Source: Robiginitomaculum sp. (lineage in GTDB: Bacteria; Pseudomonadota; Alphaproteobacteria; Caulobacterales; Maricaulaceae). From it: a DNA stretch of 11,351 nt. Made by a program: the position numbers and the translations under genes. The notes beneath the pieces were generated by a model that ran no database searches, was not told the origin of the DNA, and worked only from the letters and a program-made list of their open reading frames with translations. Numbering within the stretch: position 1 is the first letter of the stretch; each line of letters begins with the position of its first letter. The stretch is from positions 75,799 to 87,149 of the forward strand of contig NVVU01000001.1 of the NCBI GenBank assembly GCA_002733485.1, written 5' to 3'. Shown piece by piece: positions 1-6,104 of this stretch.

Positions 1-123
1 AATCGTAAAAAGAAAACCAACGGTGACGCTGGTCGGGTAGGCTTCAGTCATGGTCAGAAAGTGCGGCTTAGCAAATGCCCCGGCATTAGGTGAGGCCGTT
101 TCCAGAAGGTTCTGACCCCATAA
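1..123 (-). pseudogene. Possible C-terminal remnant of an outer-membrane (TonB-receptor-like) gene, cut by the left edge
   Basis: Reading leftward from position 123, one minus-strand frame stays open for 41 codons to the window edge and is preceded by an in-frame TGA (minus strand, 124-126). It begins LWGQNLLETASPNAG and ends SVTVGFLFTI. The pattern of an aromatic residue, a polar residue and NLL, then about 25 residues later a Pro followed by alternating hydrophobic residues, is reminiscent of the last two beta strands of TonB-dependent receptors (NL-x-(D/N)E ... PRT-x-GV-x-x-x-Y-x-F). That resemblance is from memory of the family and is weak. If right, the gene has lost its upstream part at the GTA boundary. 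Alternatively a small minus-strand gene starts at the ATG at 51-49 and continues beyond the window. The plus-strand frame open over 1-93 is lysine/arginine-rich and looks like the shadow of this one. Confidence 0.2.
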
Positions 124-172
124 TCATATAAATAGTAAACGAGGGTAGGCGGGCTCTCGAGGGAGTGCGCCT
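94..172. other. Left intergenic boundary of the GTA cluster
   Basis: This stretch lies between the open frames at the left edge and the terminase gene. It contains an AT-rich segment at 119-140 with TATAAA at 127-132 and CATAAT at 119-124, either of which could serve as a -10 box, but no good -35 hexamer sits 16-18 bases upstream of either. No small terminase gene (g1), which precedes g2 in RcGTA, is present here or in any frame of the first 172 bases. A cluster promoter here is possible but is not demonstrated by the sequence. Confidence 0.3.
159..165 (+). promoter_or_regulatory. Ribosome binding site that decides the TTG start of the terminase
   Basis: GAGGGAG lies 7 bases before the TTG at 173. 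It is the only purine-rich Shine-Dalgarno-like match in front of the gene. The only nearby ATG (183) is out of frame, so TTG 173 is the preferred start; GTG at 191 is a fallback with no better upstream site. Confidence 0.6.
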
Positions 173-1516
173 TTGACAGACCATGCGCGGGTGTTGTGTG
201 CCGAATATGTCGCGCGTCTGGGGCCGCAAAAAATACGGGCATTTGTGCAATCGCTAAGCCCTGTGCAATTGCGGTATCTGGCTAGGTATTGGCCCTTTTG
301 GGCCAGAGAAAACCAACTGCCCCCCCCGGGGGCGTGGAAAACCTGGTTATTAATGGGAGGGCGCGGCAGCGGAAAAACCCGCGCCGGTGCAGAATGGATC
401 AGGGCGCAAATCGAAGGCTCCAGCCCCTTGGGTGGGCAACGCTGCCACCGTGTGGCGCTGGTGGCGCCGACCTTGCTGGATGCCAGAGAGGTTATGATCG
501 AGGGGGATTCCGGCCTGCGCCGCTGCAGTGCGGCGGACCGAAGGCCGGTATTTTCGTCATCGCGGCGGCGTCTGGAATGGCCCAATGGGGCCGTGGCCTA
601 TATTTTTTCGTCGGAGGATCCGGATTCTTTACGGGGACCACAATTTGAAAGTGCCTGGTGTGATGAGTTTTGCAGTTGGACCCACATAGAAAAAACCAGA
701 GATATGTTGCGCTTTGGCCTGCGTCTGGGGACGTCGCCCCGGATGGTGGTGACCACCACGCCACGGCCCATAGAGCCACTAAGACAGATGCTGAGCGACC
801 CTTTGACGGTCACCAGTCGGGCGCGCACCAGCGACAATCGGTTATTGCCGGACAGTTTTGTTCAAGAGGTCGAAAGCCGTTATGGCGGAACCTTGCTGGG
901 GCGACAGGAACTGAACGGGGAACTGGTCGAGGATCCCGTCGGCGCGCTGTGGGATCGCGACCAGATCGCGGCCGCTTATTGTACTAGCTCGCCCGCACTG
1001 GAACGCATTGTGGTTGCCGTGGATCCACCGGTTAGTGTCGGGGCCAAGGCCGCAGAATGCGGCATTATTGTCGCCGGGGTGATCCGCAAAGCCGACTGTG
1101 CCCATGCCTGGGTGCTGGCGGATCGCACGGTGCAAGGCGTGCGCCCCGAAGCATGGGCGCGGGCCGCTATGCAGGCCTATGAAGATTTTGAAGCCGATGA
1201 GATTGTTGCCGAGGCCAATCAGGGCGGGGAAATGGTGCGCACAGTGTTGGGGCTTGCCAATCCGGATGCGTCGATAAAACTGGTCCATGCCAGCCGGGCA
1301 AAGCACGTACGGGCAACGCCGGTGGCCGCGCTTTATGAACAAAGTCGGGTGCACCATTGCGGACGTTTTACACGGCTAGAAGATCAAATGTGCGCCTTTG
1401 GCGCCGTCGAGTTCACGGCAACAAACAGCCCGGATCGCGTTGATGCGCTGGTCTGGGCGATCACATCACTTGTGTTGGATTTGAAACACGGGCCGCGTTT
1501 GCGAGCCTTGATATGA
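173..1516 (+). CDS. g2: GTA large terminase (TerL, g2): DNA-packaging ATPase and nuclease
   Basis: This is the packaging motor. It hydrolyses ATP to pump DNA into the prohead through the portal and cuts the DNA to head-full length. The 447-residue product has a Walker A at 62-69 (GGRGSGKT), a Walker B ending in Asp164-Glu165 (AWCDEF), and a coupling-type motif VVTTTPRP at 192-199. The C-terminal RNase H-like nuclease shows Asp284 (VAVDPP), Glu348 (AEANQGGEM) and Asp421/Asp424 (DRVDALVWA), the usual acidic metal ligands. Length and motifs fit the RcGTA g2 family, so both halves look functional. The start is a TTG with a good ribosome site. A run of eight C followed by five G (320-332) encodes Pro-Pro-Pro-Gly just before Walker A. 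It heads the cluster; no TerS gene precedes it. Portal g3 follows after 7 bases. Confidence 0.95.
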   Translation: MTDHARVLCAEYVARLGPQKIRAFVQSLSPVQLRYLARYWPFWARENQLPPPGAWKTWLLMGGRGSGKTRAGAEWIRAQIEGSSPLGGQRCHRVALVAPTLLDAREVMIEGDSGLRRCSAADRRPVFSSSRRRLEWPNGAVAYIFSSEDPDSLRGPQFESAWCDEFCSWTHIEKTRDMLRFGLRLGTSPRMVVTTTPRPIEPLRQMLSDPLTVTSRARTSDNRLLPDSFVQEVESRYGGTLLGRQELNGELVEDPVGALWDRDQIAAAYCTSSPALERIVVAVDPPVSVGAKAAECGIIVAGVIRKADCAHAWVLADRTVQGVRPEAWARAAMQAYEDFEADEIVAEANQGGEMVRTVLGLANPDASIKLVHASRAKHVRATPVAALYEQSRVHHCGRFTRLEDQMCAFGAVEFTATNSPDRVDALVWAITSLVLDLKHGPRLRALI

Positions 1517-1523
1517 GGAAACT

Positions 1524-2678
1524 ATGCTTGAATTTCTATCCAGAAACTTTTCCCGCCCACCAGAGGAAAAAGCCAGTTCAGCACGCAAACTGATTGCCTT
1601 GAATCTGCAGGGACAGGCGGCCTGGACGCCGCGAAATTATCTGGCGCTGGCGCAGGAAGGGTTTGCGAAAAATGCCATTGTGTATCGGTGTGTACGCATG
1701 ATTGCAGAGGCAGCAGCTTCGGTGCGAATGCATTCACAAAACAATGAAATCAGTGCGTTACTTCTTCGACCCAATGCGGACCAGGACTATGCCGAATTTC
1801 TGGAGGCCCATTTTGGGTATCTGTTGCTTTCGGGCAATGGCTATATTGAGGCCGCTATTTTGGATGGCCAGCCGCGTGAGCTTTATGTCTTGCGCCCGGA
1901 TCGTATGAAAGTGGTGCCAACCGCTGGGGGGCGGCCAGGGGGCTGGGAATATAGCGCAGGGGGGCGCAAAATTCGCTTTGTACGTGCTGCCCATAACGAT
2001 CAAAGCCCGATCCTGCATATGCGCCTGTTTAACCCTGCCAATGATTATTATGGCCAAAGCCCGCTGGAGGCCGCTGCTTATGCCGTAGATATTCATAATG
2101 CAGGGGCCAAATGGAACAAGGCTCTACTTGATAATGCCGCGCGGCCATCCGGGGCGCTGGTGCTCTCGGCCAGCTCCAGTGAACGCCTTAATGACGAGCA
2201 GTTCGAGCGGCTAAAGGCCGAACTGGCCGATGTGCACCAGGGGGCGCAAAATGCGGGCCGTCCGATGTTGCTTGAAGGTGGCCTGGACTGGAAGCCTATG
2301 TCCCATGCTCCGGCTGATATGGAATTTTTGCAATCGCGCCACGCCGCCGCCCGGGAGATCGCTCTGGCCTTCGGCGTGCCCCCAATGTTGCTGGGTATTC
2401 CGGGGGATAATACATATGCGAACTATCGAGAGGCTAATTTGGCATTCTGGCGGCAAACTGTGTTGCCATTAGTGCATAAAACGGCGCGTTCTTTTGAAAG
2501 TTGGCTGTCCCCCTGGGCGGGTGGCGAGGTTTCCATCCATGTGGCCGAGGACAACATTCCGGCGCTTTGCGAGGATGTGGGTGTGCGTTGGGAACGGTTG
2601 TCCAAGGCCGATTTTCTTAGTGATGTGGAAAAACGCGCCTTAGCGGGTTTATCCCCACAAGGGACAAAGGATAAATGA
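1524..2678 (+). CDS. g3: GTA portal protein (g3), HK97-type phage portal family
   Basis: The portal forms the dodecameric ring at one capsid vertex through which DNA enters and leaves, and on which TerL and the head-tail connector dock. The 384-residue product has the standard family features: an N-terminal segment with FAKNAIVYRCVRMIAEA (about 47-63), the central LLLSGNGYIEA block (100-110), LYVLRPDRMKVVP (120-132), a YYGQSPLEAA segment (175-184), and the C-terminal block LAFGVPPMLLGIPGDNTYANY (281-301) that precedes the long stem helix. The start ATG has GAGGAA at 1515-1520, overlapping the stop region of the terminase, so translation is probably coupled. The gene overlaps g3.5 by four bases (ATGA). 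Length is close to the usual GTA portal and nothing is missing. Confidence 0.95.
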   Translation: MLEFLSRNFSRPPEEKASSARKLIALNLQGQAAWTPRNYLALAQEGFAKNAIVYRCVRMIAEAAASVRMHSQNNEISALLLRPNADQDYAEFLEAHFGYLLLSGNGYIEAAILDGQPRELYVLRPDRMKVVPTAGGRPGGWEYSAGGRKIRFVRAAHNDQSPILHMRLFNPANDYYGQSPLEAAAYAVDIHNAGAKWNKALLDNAARPSGALVLSASSSERLNDEQFERLKAELADVHQGAQNAGRPMLLEGGLDWKPMSHAPADMEFLQSRHAAAREIALAFGVPPMLLGIPGDNTYANYREANLAFWRQTVLPLVHKTARSFESWLSPWAGGEVSIHVAEDNIPALCEDVGVRWERLSKADFLSDVEKRALAGLSPQGTKDK

Positions 2679-2935
2679 TGAGCGATCTTACTACCCCGCT
2701 GACCGGGCGCTACTCCATGGGCGGTCATATCAGCTTGGCTCTTGTTTTAACAGTAGTATTACAAAGTGCAGCGGCGCTTTTATGGGCCGGAGCCGCCGCT
2801 GAACGGATTAACCAACTGGAACGGCGCACGGCCAATCAGGATGGTATAGCGGAGCGTTTGACGCGTTTGGAAGTACAAATGGTCCAGGCCCGTGCCTCGT
2901 TAAATCGAATAGAAGAACGCCTTAGCCGTAACTGA
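2675..2935 (+). CDS. g3.5: g3.5: small one-membrane-helix protein with C-terminal coiled coil, function unknown
   Basis: This is the small gene found between portal and protease in RcGTA-type clusters; no function is established to my knowledge. The 86-residue product has a short polar N terminus, one hydrophobic stretch of about 25 residues (18-42, LALVLTVVLQSAAALLWAG) and a charged heptad-like helix from about 44 to the end (INQLERR ... LTRLEVQM ... LNRIEERL). It would therefore sit in the inner membrane with a coiled coil on one side. Two start codons lie in tandem: ATG 2675 overlaps the portal stop, while ATG 2678 is better spaced (7 bases) from AAAGG at 2666-2670, so the true start may be the second methionine. 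Candidate roles, all inferred, are a membrane anchor for prohead assembly or a lysis/spanin-like accessory. It has no lipobox or catalytic motif. Confidence 0.8.
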   Translation: MMSDLTTPLTGRYSMGGHISLALVLTVVLQSAAALLWAGAAAERINQLERRTANQDGIAERLTRLEVQMVQARASLNRIEERLSRN

Positions 2936-2979
2936 AATCGTGGTTTGTTTCACCACACTTAAATGAAAGAATTACAGAT
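2936..2979. other. Short spacer between g3.5 and g4
   Basis: This gap of 44 bases carries a small inverted repeat, GTGGT at 2940-2944 and ACCAC at 2952-2956, with a 7-base loop and no T tract. It is too weak to call a terminator. No open frame fits here. Confidence 0.3.
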
Positions 2980-3450
2980 ATGAAGGAAAAAGAAAGTATC
3001 ATTCATGTCGAAGGCTATGCCTCGCTCTTTGATCGACAGGACCTTGCCTTTGATCTGGTCAGGCGCGGAGCCTTTTCTGCGTCCTTGATCAGCAAAGGGG
3101 CCTCCGGTGTCCGCATGTTGTTTCAGCATGATGCCAGTGAACCGATCGGGGTCTGGGATTCCATTAGGGAAGACCATCAGGGATTATGGGTCAAAGGCCG
3201 CGTGTTTTCTGATGTTCCTCTTGGGCGCACGGCTTCTGCCCTGGTGCGCCGCAGGGCCATAGATGGATTATCGATCGGATTTAGAACACGCCGGGCACGC
3301 AAACAGGCACAAACCCGGGAATTACTTGAAGTAGAATTATGGGAGGTGTCCATCGTGACGTTTCCCATGCTGCCACAGGCACGGTTGCGCATCGTTAACA
3401 CAAGCAACCGTTTTGTGGCTAATCCTGTGGCCGCATCCTTGGCCAGCTAA
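2980..3450 (+). CDS. g4: GTA prohead protease (g4), HK97/S78 family
   Basis: This serine protease works inside the prohead, removing the N-terminal scaffolding part of the capsid protein before or during DNA packaging. The 156-residue product opens with the family's VEGYASLFD block (10-18) and RRGAFSASL (28-36). His50 lies in LFQHDASEPIG, Ser98 in AIDGLSIGF, and the acidic-rich LLEVELWEVSIVTFPM block at 115-130 supplies the third catalytic residue (Glu119 or Glu122). All three motifs are intact. The gene follows g3.5 after 44 bases, with only a weak ribosome site (GAAAGA at 2965-2970), and sits immediately before its substrate g5. The compact length is normal for GTA g4, which lacks a long C-terminal scaffold extension. 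Confidence 0.93.
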   Translation: MKEKESIIHVEGYASLFDRQDLAFDLVRRGAFSASLISKGASGVRMLFQHDASEPIGVWDSIREDHQGLWVKGRVFSDVPLGRTASALVRRRAIDGLSIGFRTRRARKQAQTRELLEVELWEVSIVTFPMLPQARLRIVNTSNRFVANPVAASLAS

Positions 3451-3461
3451 CCTAACCTCAT

Positions 3462-3467
3462 GAGGAA
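3462..3467 (+). promoter_or_regulatory. Ribosome binding site that favours a GTG start for the major capsid gene
   Basis: GAGGAA at 3462-3467 (core AGGA 3463-3466) lies 5 bases before the GTG at 3472. The alternative ATG at 3460 has only CCTAACCTC in front of it, with no Shine-Dalgarno match, and the ATG at 3490 has only A-rich sequence. The same ATGAGGAAA string precedes g3 at 1513-1521. Confidence 0.5.
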
Positions 3468-3471
3468 AATT

Positions 3472-4698
3472 GTGAAAAAAGAAAACAAGATGGCCCCTTT
3501 GCCGTCTTCGAATGGCTATGAGATGAATGAATTTCGCAGTGCCTTCGAAGCCTTCAAGGAGGCCAATGATCAACGTCTGGCCGAAATTGAAAAAAAACAA
3601 ACGGCAGATGTACTCAGTACCCAAAAAGTGGATCGCATTGATCAGGTCTTGAACGAACAAAAGGCCGCTATGGATCGTTTAAAACTGCATCAACAACGCC
3701 CAATGCTGGATATCAGCGCGGCCAATGTACCCAGCGAATGCAAACAGGCATGGGGGCAGTATATGCGCCATGGTGATATCAGCAAGCTATTGGAATCAAA
3801 ACAGCTTTCTCTCGGTTCAAACCCTGATGGTGGTTTTGTGGCCCCTGATGAAACCGCCCAGCAAATTACGCAATTATTGCAAGATGCCTCGCCCATGCGC
3901 CAGATCGCCGAAGTGCGCCAGGTCGGATCTTCCAACTATAAAAAACCCATTAGTCGCGGTGGTGCGTCTGCGGGCTGGACCGGGGAAACTGCGGCCCGTC
4001 CTGAAACACTAACGCCAACGCTGGACCTGATCGCCTTTCCGGCGGCCGAGCTATACGCCATGCCGGCGGCGACCCAGGCTTTGCTGGATGACAGCTTTGC
4101 CGACATTGACCAATGGCTGGCCTCCGAAGTTCAGGATGTCTTCGCTGCCCAGGAAACCACAGCCTTTGTCAATGGCGACGGCATTGGCAAGCCAAAAGGG
4201 TTTTTGACCTATACCAACACCGCCAACGCCACCCAGGCCTGGGGCGAAGTCGGCTATGTTGCCACGGGCGCGGCGGGTGCCTTTGCCAGTACCGATCCGA
4301 TTGATGGTCTGATTGACCTGATCTATGCGCCCAAGGCCGTTTACCGCCCCGGGGCGCGCTTTGTCATGAACCGGCGCACGGTTTCTGCCGTACGAAAGTT
4401 CAAGGACGCGGATGGCAACTATATCTGGCAACCGGCCAGCCTGGCCGGTCAACCCTCCACGCTACTTGGCTATGCGGTTAGCGAGATCGAGGAAATGCCC
4501 GACATTGCCGCCGGTGCCAATGCGATTGCCTTTGGTGATTTTCGCCGTGGCTATCTGATTGTAGATCGTGCCGGGGTACGGGTTGTGCGCGATCCGTATT
4601 CCTCCAAACCGTTCGTACTTTTTTATACGACCAAAAAAGTAGGCGGTGGTGTGCAGGACTTTAATGCCATCAAACTTCTGAAATTCGCCGTTAGCTAA
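3472..4698 (+). CDS. g5: GTA major capsid protein (g5), HK97 fold
   Basis: This is the shell subunit of the head. Counted from the chosen GTG start it is 408 residues (412 if ATG 3460 is used). An N-terminal charged helical stretch (about 18-75, with EFRSAFEAFKEAND and EIEKKQ) looks like the coiled-coil delta/scaffolding domain removed by g4. The mature part follows, with NPDGGFVAPDE (about 117-127), SRGGASAGWTGETAARPETLTP, LLDDSFADIDQWLASEVQDVF, AFVNGDGIGKPKGFL and the C-terminal DPYSSKPFVLFYTTKKVGGGV typical of the HK97-like family. The cleavage site probably falls between the helix and residue 115; I cannot place it exactly. A run of eight A (3590-3597) lies in the coiled coil. The gene is followed by a strong hairpin, which fits with capsid being needed in far higher copy than downstream products. 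Confidence 0.96.
   Translation: MKKENKMAPLPSSNGYEMNEFRSAFEAFKEANDQRLAEIEKKQTADVLSTQKVDRIDQVLNEQKAAMDRLKLHQQRPMLDISAANVPSECKQAWGQYMRHGDISKLLESKQLSLGSNPDGGFVAPDETAQQITQLLQDASPMRQIAEVRQVGSSNYKKPISRGGASAGWTGETAARPETLTPTLDLIAFPAAELYAMPAATQALLDDSFADIDQWLASEVQDVFAAQETTAFVNGDGIGKPKGFLTYTNTANATQAWGEVGYVATGAAGAFASTDPIDGLIDLIYAPKAVYRPGARFVMNRRTVSAVRKFKDADGNYIWQPASLAGQPSTLLGYAVSEIEEMPDIAAGANAIAFGDFRRGYLIVDRAGVRVVRDPYSSKPFVLFYTTKKVGGGVQDFNAIKLLKFAVS
4431..4449. repeat. 19-base inverted repeat inside the capsid gene
   Basis: ACCGGCCAG and CTGGCCGGT are perfect 9-base inverted arms around one central C. As RNA this could form a GC-rich 7-pair stem with a 5-base loop. It encodes Pro-Ala-Ser-Leu-Ala-Gly in g5. 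With GC-rich coding DNA, one such repeat in 11 kb is not surprising, so a regulatory role is not implied. Confidence 0.5.
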
Positions 4699-4722
4699 TC
4701 CCCCTGACGCTATTGGCGGATC

Positions 4723-4780
4723 GCGGGCAGACCAGTGAGATATTCATGGCCTGTCCGCACCCCTTTTTATTCCCTTTTTC
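4723..4780 (+). terminator. Hairpin plus T-rich tract between capsid g5 and connector g6: probable attenuating terminator
   Basis: The left arm GCGGGCAGACCA (4723-4734) pairs with the right arm TGGCCTGTCCGC (4747-4758), giving eleven base pairs that include one G-U, plus one A-C mismatch, around a 12-base loop. The stem is followed by ACCCC and then two T runs (TTTTT at 4764-4768 and 4775-4779). The five bases between stem and first T run make it a weaker-than-ideal intrinsic terminator, so partial read-through is likely. It occupies the only gap over 50 bases within the cluster. The g6 ribosome site AAGGAG (4781-4786) starts directly after the second T run. An RNA-processing or mRNA-stabilising stem protecting the capsid transcript is the main alternative. 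Confidence 0.5.
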
Positions 4781-4792
4781 AAGGAGCTTGCC

Positions 4793-5350
4793 ATGAGTGT
4801 GCAAGTGTTGGTTCCCGCAGCGATGGAGCCAGTCAATCTGGCGGAAGCCAAGGTTTTTTTACAACTGGATTCCAGTCATGATGATGCCTTGGTTACGGAT
4901 CTTATCCGGGCCGCCACTGAAGCCGTTGAACAAACGACAGGGCGTGCATTAATTGCACGAACGTTGCGGCAATTTCTTAAGGTTTGGCCAGATAAAGGCA
5001 TTATTGCCCTGGAAACGCGCCCGCTTATTTCGATCACCCAGGTACAGCATGTAGATGCTGCGGGTGTATCGGCTCTGGTAGATACTGGTGATTATTATGT
5101 GGATGTGAACCGGGCACGGGTGATTGCCCTGCCCGCGTTTCCCAGGCCTGCTTTAGTGCACCCCGCCGAAGAATTCCAAATCGATTTTGTGGCGGGATAT
5201 GGCATTGATACCAGCTTTGTTCCGGCCTCCTTTCGCATGTCTATTTTACTGATTGTTCGGGACCTTTATGAGCACCGCGGCGAAACCGGTGGTGCTTTGC
5301 CGTTACGGGCGCAGGCTTTGCTGGCCCCGTTTACGGACGTTCGATTGTGA
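4793..5350 (+). CDS. g6: GTA head-tail connector / adaptor (g6)
   Basis: This is the adaptor ring under the portal that receives the stopper and closes the head after packaging (HK97 gp6 / phiE125 gp8-like family). The 185-residue product begins with a typical helical block: EPVNLAEAKVFLQLDSSHDDALVTDLIRAATEAVEQTTGRALI (about 12-54 in all, read as AKVFLQLD ... LIRAATEAVE). It continues with a beta region containing WPDKGIIALETRPLISI and ends with a helix FRMSILLIVRDLYEHRG (146-162). Start ATG has an excellent site, AAGGAG at 4781-4786, 6 bases upstream, so translation starts independently of g5. A run of seven T (4854-4860) lies in codons 21-23. The gene overlaps g7 by four bases (GTGA). Confidence 0.9.
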   Translation: MSVQVLVPAAMEPVNLAEAKVFLQLDSSHDDALVTDLIRAATEAVEQTTGRALIARTLRQFLKVWPDKGIIALETRPLISITQVQHVDAAGVSALVDTGDYYVDVNRARVIALPAFPRPALVHPAEEFQIDFVAGYGIDTSFVPASFRMSILLIVRDLYEHRGETGGALPLRAQALLAPFTDVRL

Positions 5351-5670
5351 TAGCGGCGGTGAAGCTGGACCATCGGGTCATGGTGCAACAGCTTGTGCTC
5401 ATCCCCGATGCGGGCGGTGGGCAGGCAAGAAGCTGGACGGATTTTCGCGAAGTCTGGGCGCAGGTCAGGTGGAAATCAGTCAGCCGGAATGTGGCCAATG
5501 GTCAAACCGGCCTTGCCCGCAAAGCGATCATCATCCTGCGCTGGGCACCGGATTACCCCGATCCCATGCGCCTGGTTCTGGATCAAAATGCACTCAGGGT
5601 GCTGGCCCGGTTTCGACGCAAAACTGGTGCCGGTGATTTTCTGGAAATTGAAGGCGAGGACACGTTCTAA
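5347..5670 (+). CDS. g7: GTA head-closure / stopper protein (g7), head-tail adaptor family
   Basis: The 107-residue product is of the size and shape of SPP1 gp16-like head-closure proteins, which plug the connector and join it to the tail. It starts with a basic stretch LDHRVMVQQLVLIPDAGGG, followed by WTDFREVWAQVRW (30-42), a signature common in this family, and ends in short beta strands (MRLVLDQNALRVLARF). The start is a GTG overlapping the g6 stop (GTGA), with no clear ribosome site, so expression depends on coupling to g6; the ATG at 5380 is a less likely internal start because it would remove the first conserved strand. It overlaps g8 by one base (TAATG). Function is inferred from position and the WTDFREVWA motif. 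Confidence 0.85.
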   Translation: MIAAVKLDHRVMVQQLVLIPDAGGGQARSWTDFREVWAQVRWKSVSRNVANGQTGLARKAIIILRWAPDYPDPMRLVLDQNALRVLARFRRKTGAGDFLEIEGEDTF

Positions 5671-6086
5671 TGAGCACAAATGCCCAATGGGCTTTGCAAA
5701 AGGCGCTGCTAGGTGTGCTGAATGCAGACCCAGCTACAATGGCGATATTTGGCAACCCGCTTAGGGTTTATGATGATGTGCCTGAACAGCCGGTGTTTCC
5801 CTATGCCACCTTTGATCGGGCCAGTGTACGGCCCATCAATGCGGATTGGCCGGGGGCGCTGGAACACCAGATGACCTTGAAAGTCTGGTCGCAATATGGC
5901 GGCAGACGTGAAGCCCTCGACGGTCTTCATGCACTGCGCGGGGCCATCAACGCGGCTTCAATGCCTTTGGATGGGCACCAATTGGTCAATGTTCGCACAA
6001 CCTTTGCCGACGTATTTCGCATTCGCAGCAGCCGCGTATTTGAGGCGATCCTCAACCTGCGTGCGGTCACAGAAGTTTTAATCTAA
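5670..6086 (+). CDS. g8: GTA tail terminator protein (g8), DUF3168 family
   Basis: This protein caps the end of the tail tube, fixing its length and attaching it to the head. The 138-residue product is recognisable by the DUF3168 pattern: an N-terminal helix (WALQKALLGVLNAD), VYDDVPEQPVFPYATFD (33-49), HQMTLKVWSQYGGRREALDGLHALRGAI (66-93 in the full run, with LKVWSQYGGRREA as the core) and a C-terminal FRIRSSRVFEAILNLRAVTE strand pair. All blocks are present. The start shares one base with the g7 stop and has GGCGAGGA at 5653-5660 upstream. An 18-base gap follows before the tail tube gene. Confidence 0.9.
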   Translation: MSTNAQWALQKALLGVLNADPATMAIFGNPLRVYDDVPEQPVFPYATFDRASVRPINADWPGALEHQMTLKVWSQYGGRREALDGLHALRGAINAASMPLDGHQLVNVRTTFADVFRIRSSRVFEAILNLRAVTEVLI

Positions 6087-6104
6087 CCTAAAAAGGAACT
6101 GCCC

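Noticed and set aside
96..132. Sigma-70 promoter upstream of the terminase
   Set aside because: TATAAA and CATAAT are plausible -10 boxes, but the hexamers at the right distance upstream (AGAAGG, CCGTTT) do not resemble a -35 box, so I do not call a promoter.
173..178. TTGACA as a -35 promoter element
   Set aside because: It is the start codon and second codon of the terminase gene, with a ribosome site at proper spacing; no -10 box is seen about 17 bases downstream.
842..1357. Long minus-strand open frame opposite the terminase
   Set aside because: It is fully antisense to conserved nuclease-domain codons of TerL, has no ribosome site and no recognisable protein features; it is a shadow of GC-biased codon use.
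2940..2956. Inverted repeat between g3.5 and g4 as a terminator
   Set aside because: Only five base pairs with a 7-base loop and no T tract.
3590..3597. Eight-A run in the capsid gene as a programmed frameshift site
   Set aside because: Both the -1 and +1 frames after the run close within a few tens of bases, so a shift would only give a truncated coiled-coil fragment; no stimulating structure is evident.
4854..4860. Seven-T run in g6 as a frameshift or slippage element
   Set aside because: It encodes Val-Phe-Leu in a normal conserved helix and the gene is intact; no alternative product of any length follows.
5253..5764. Overlapping plus-strand open frames in other frames of g6-g8
   Set aside because: Their translations are rich in Arg, Cys, Trp and His and lack domain motifs, while the g6, g7 and g8 frames carry recognisable family blocks and tight stop/start overlaps.
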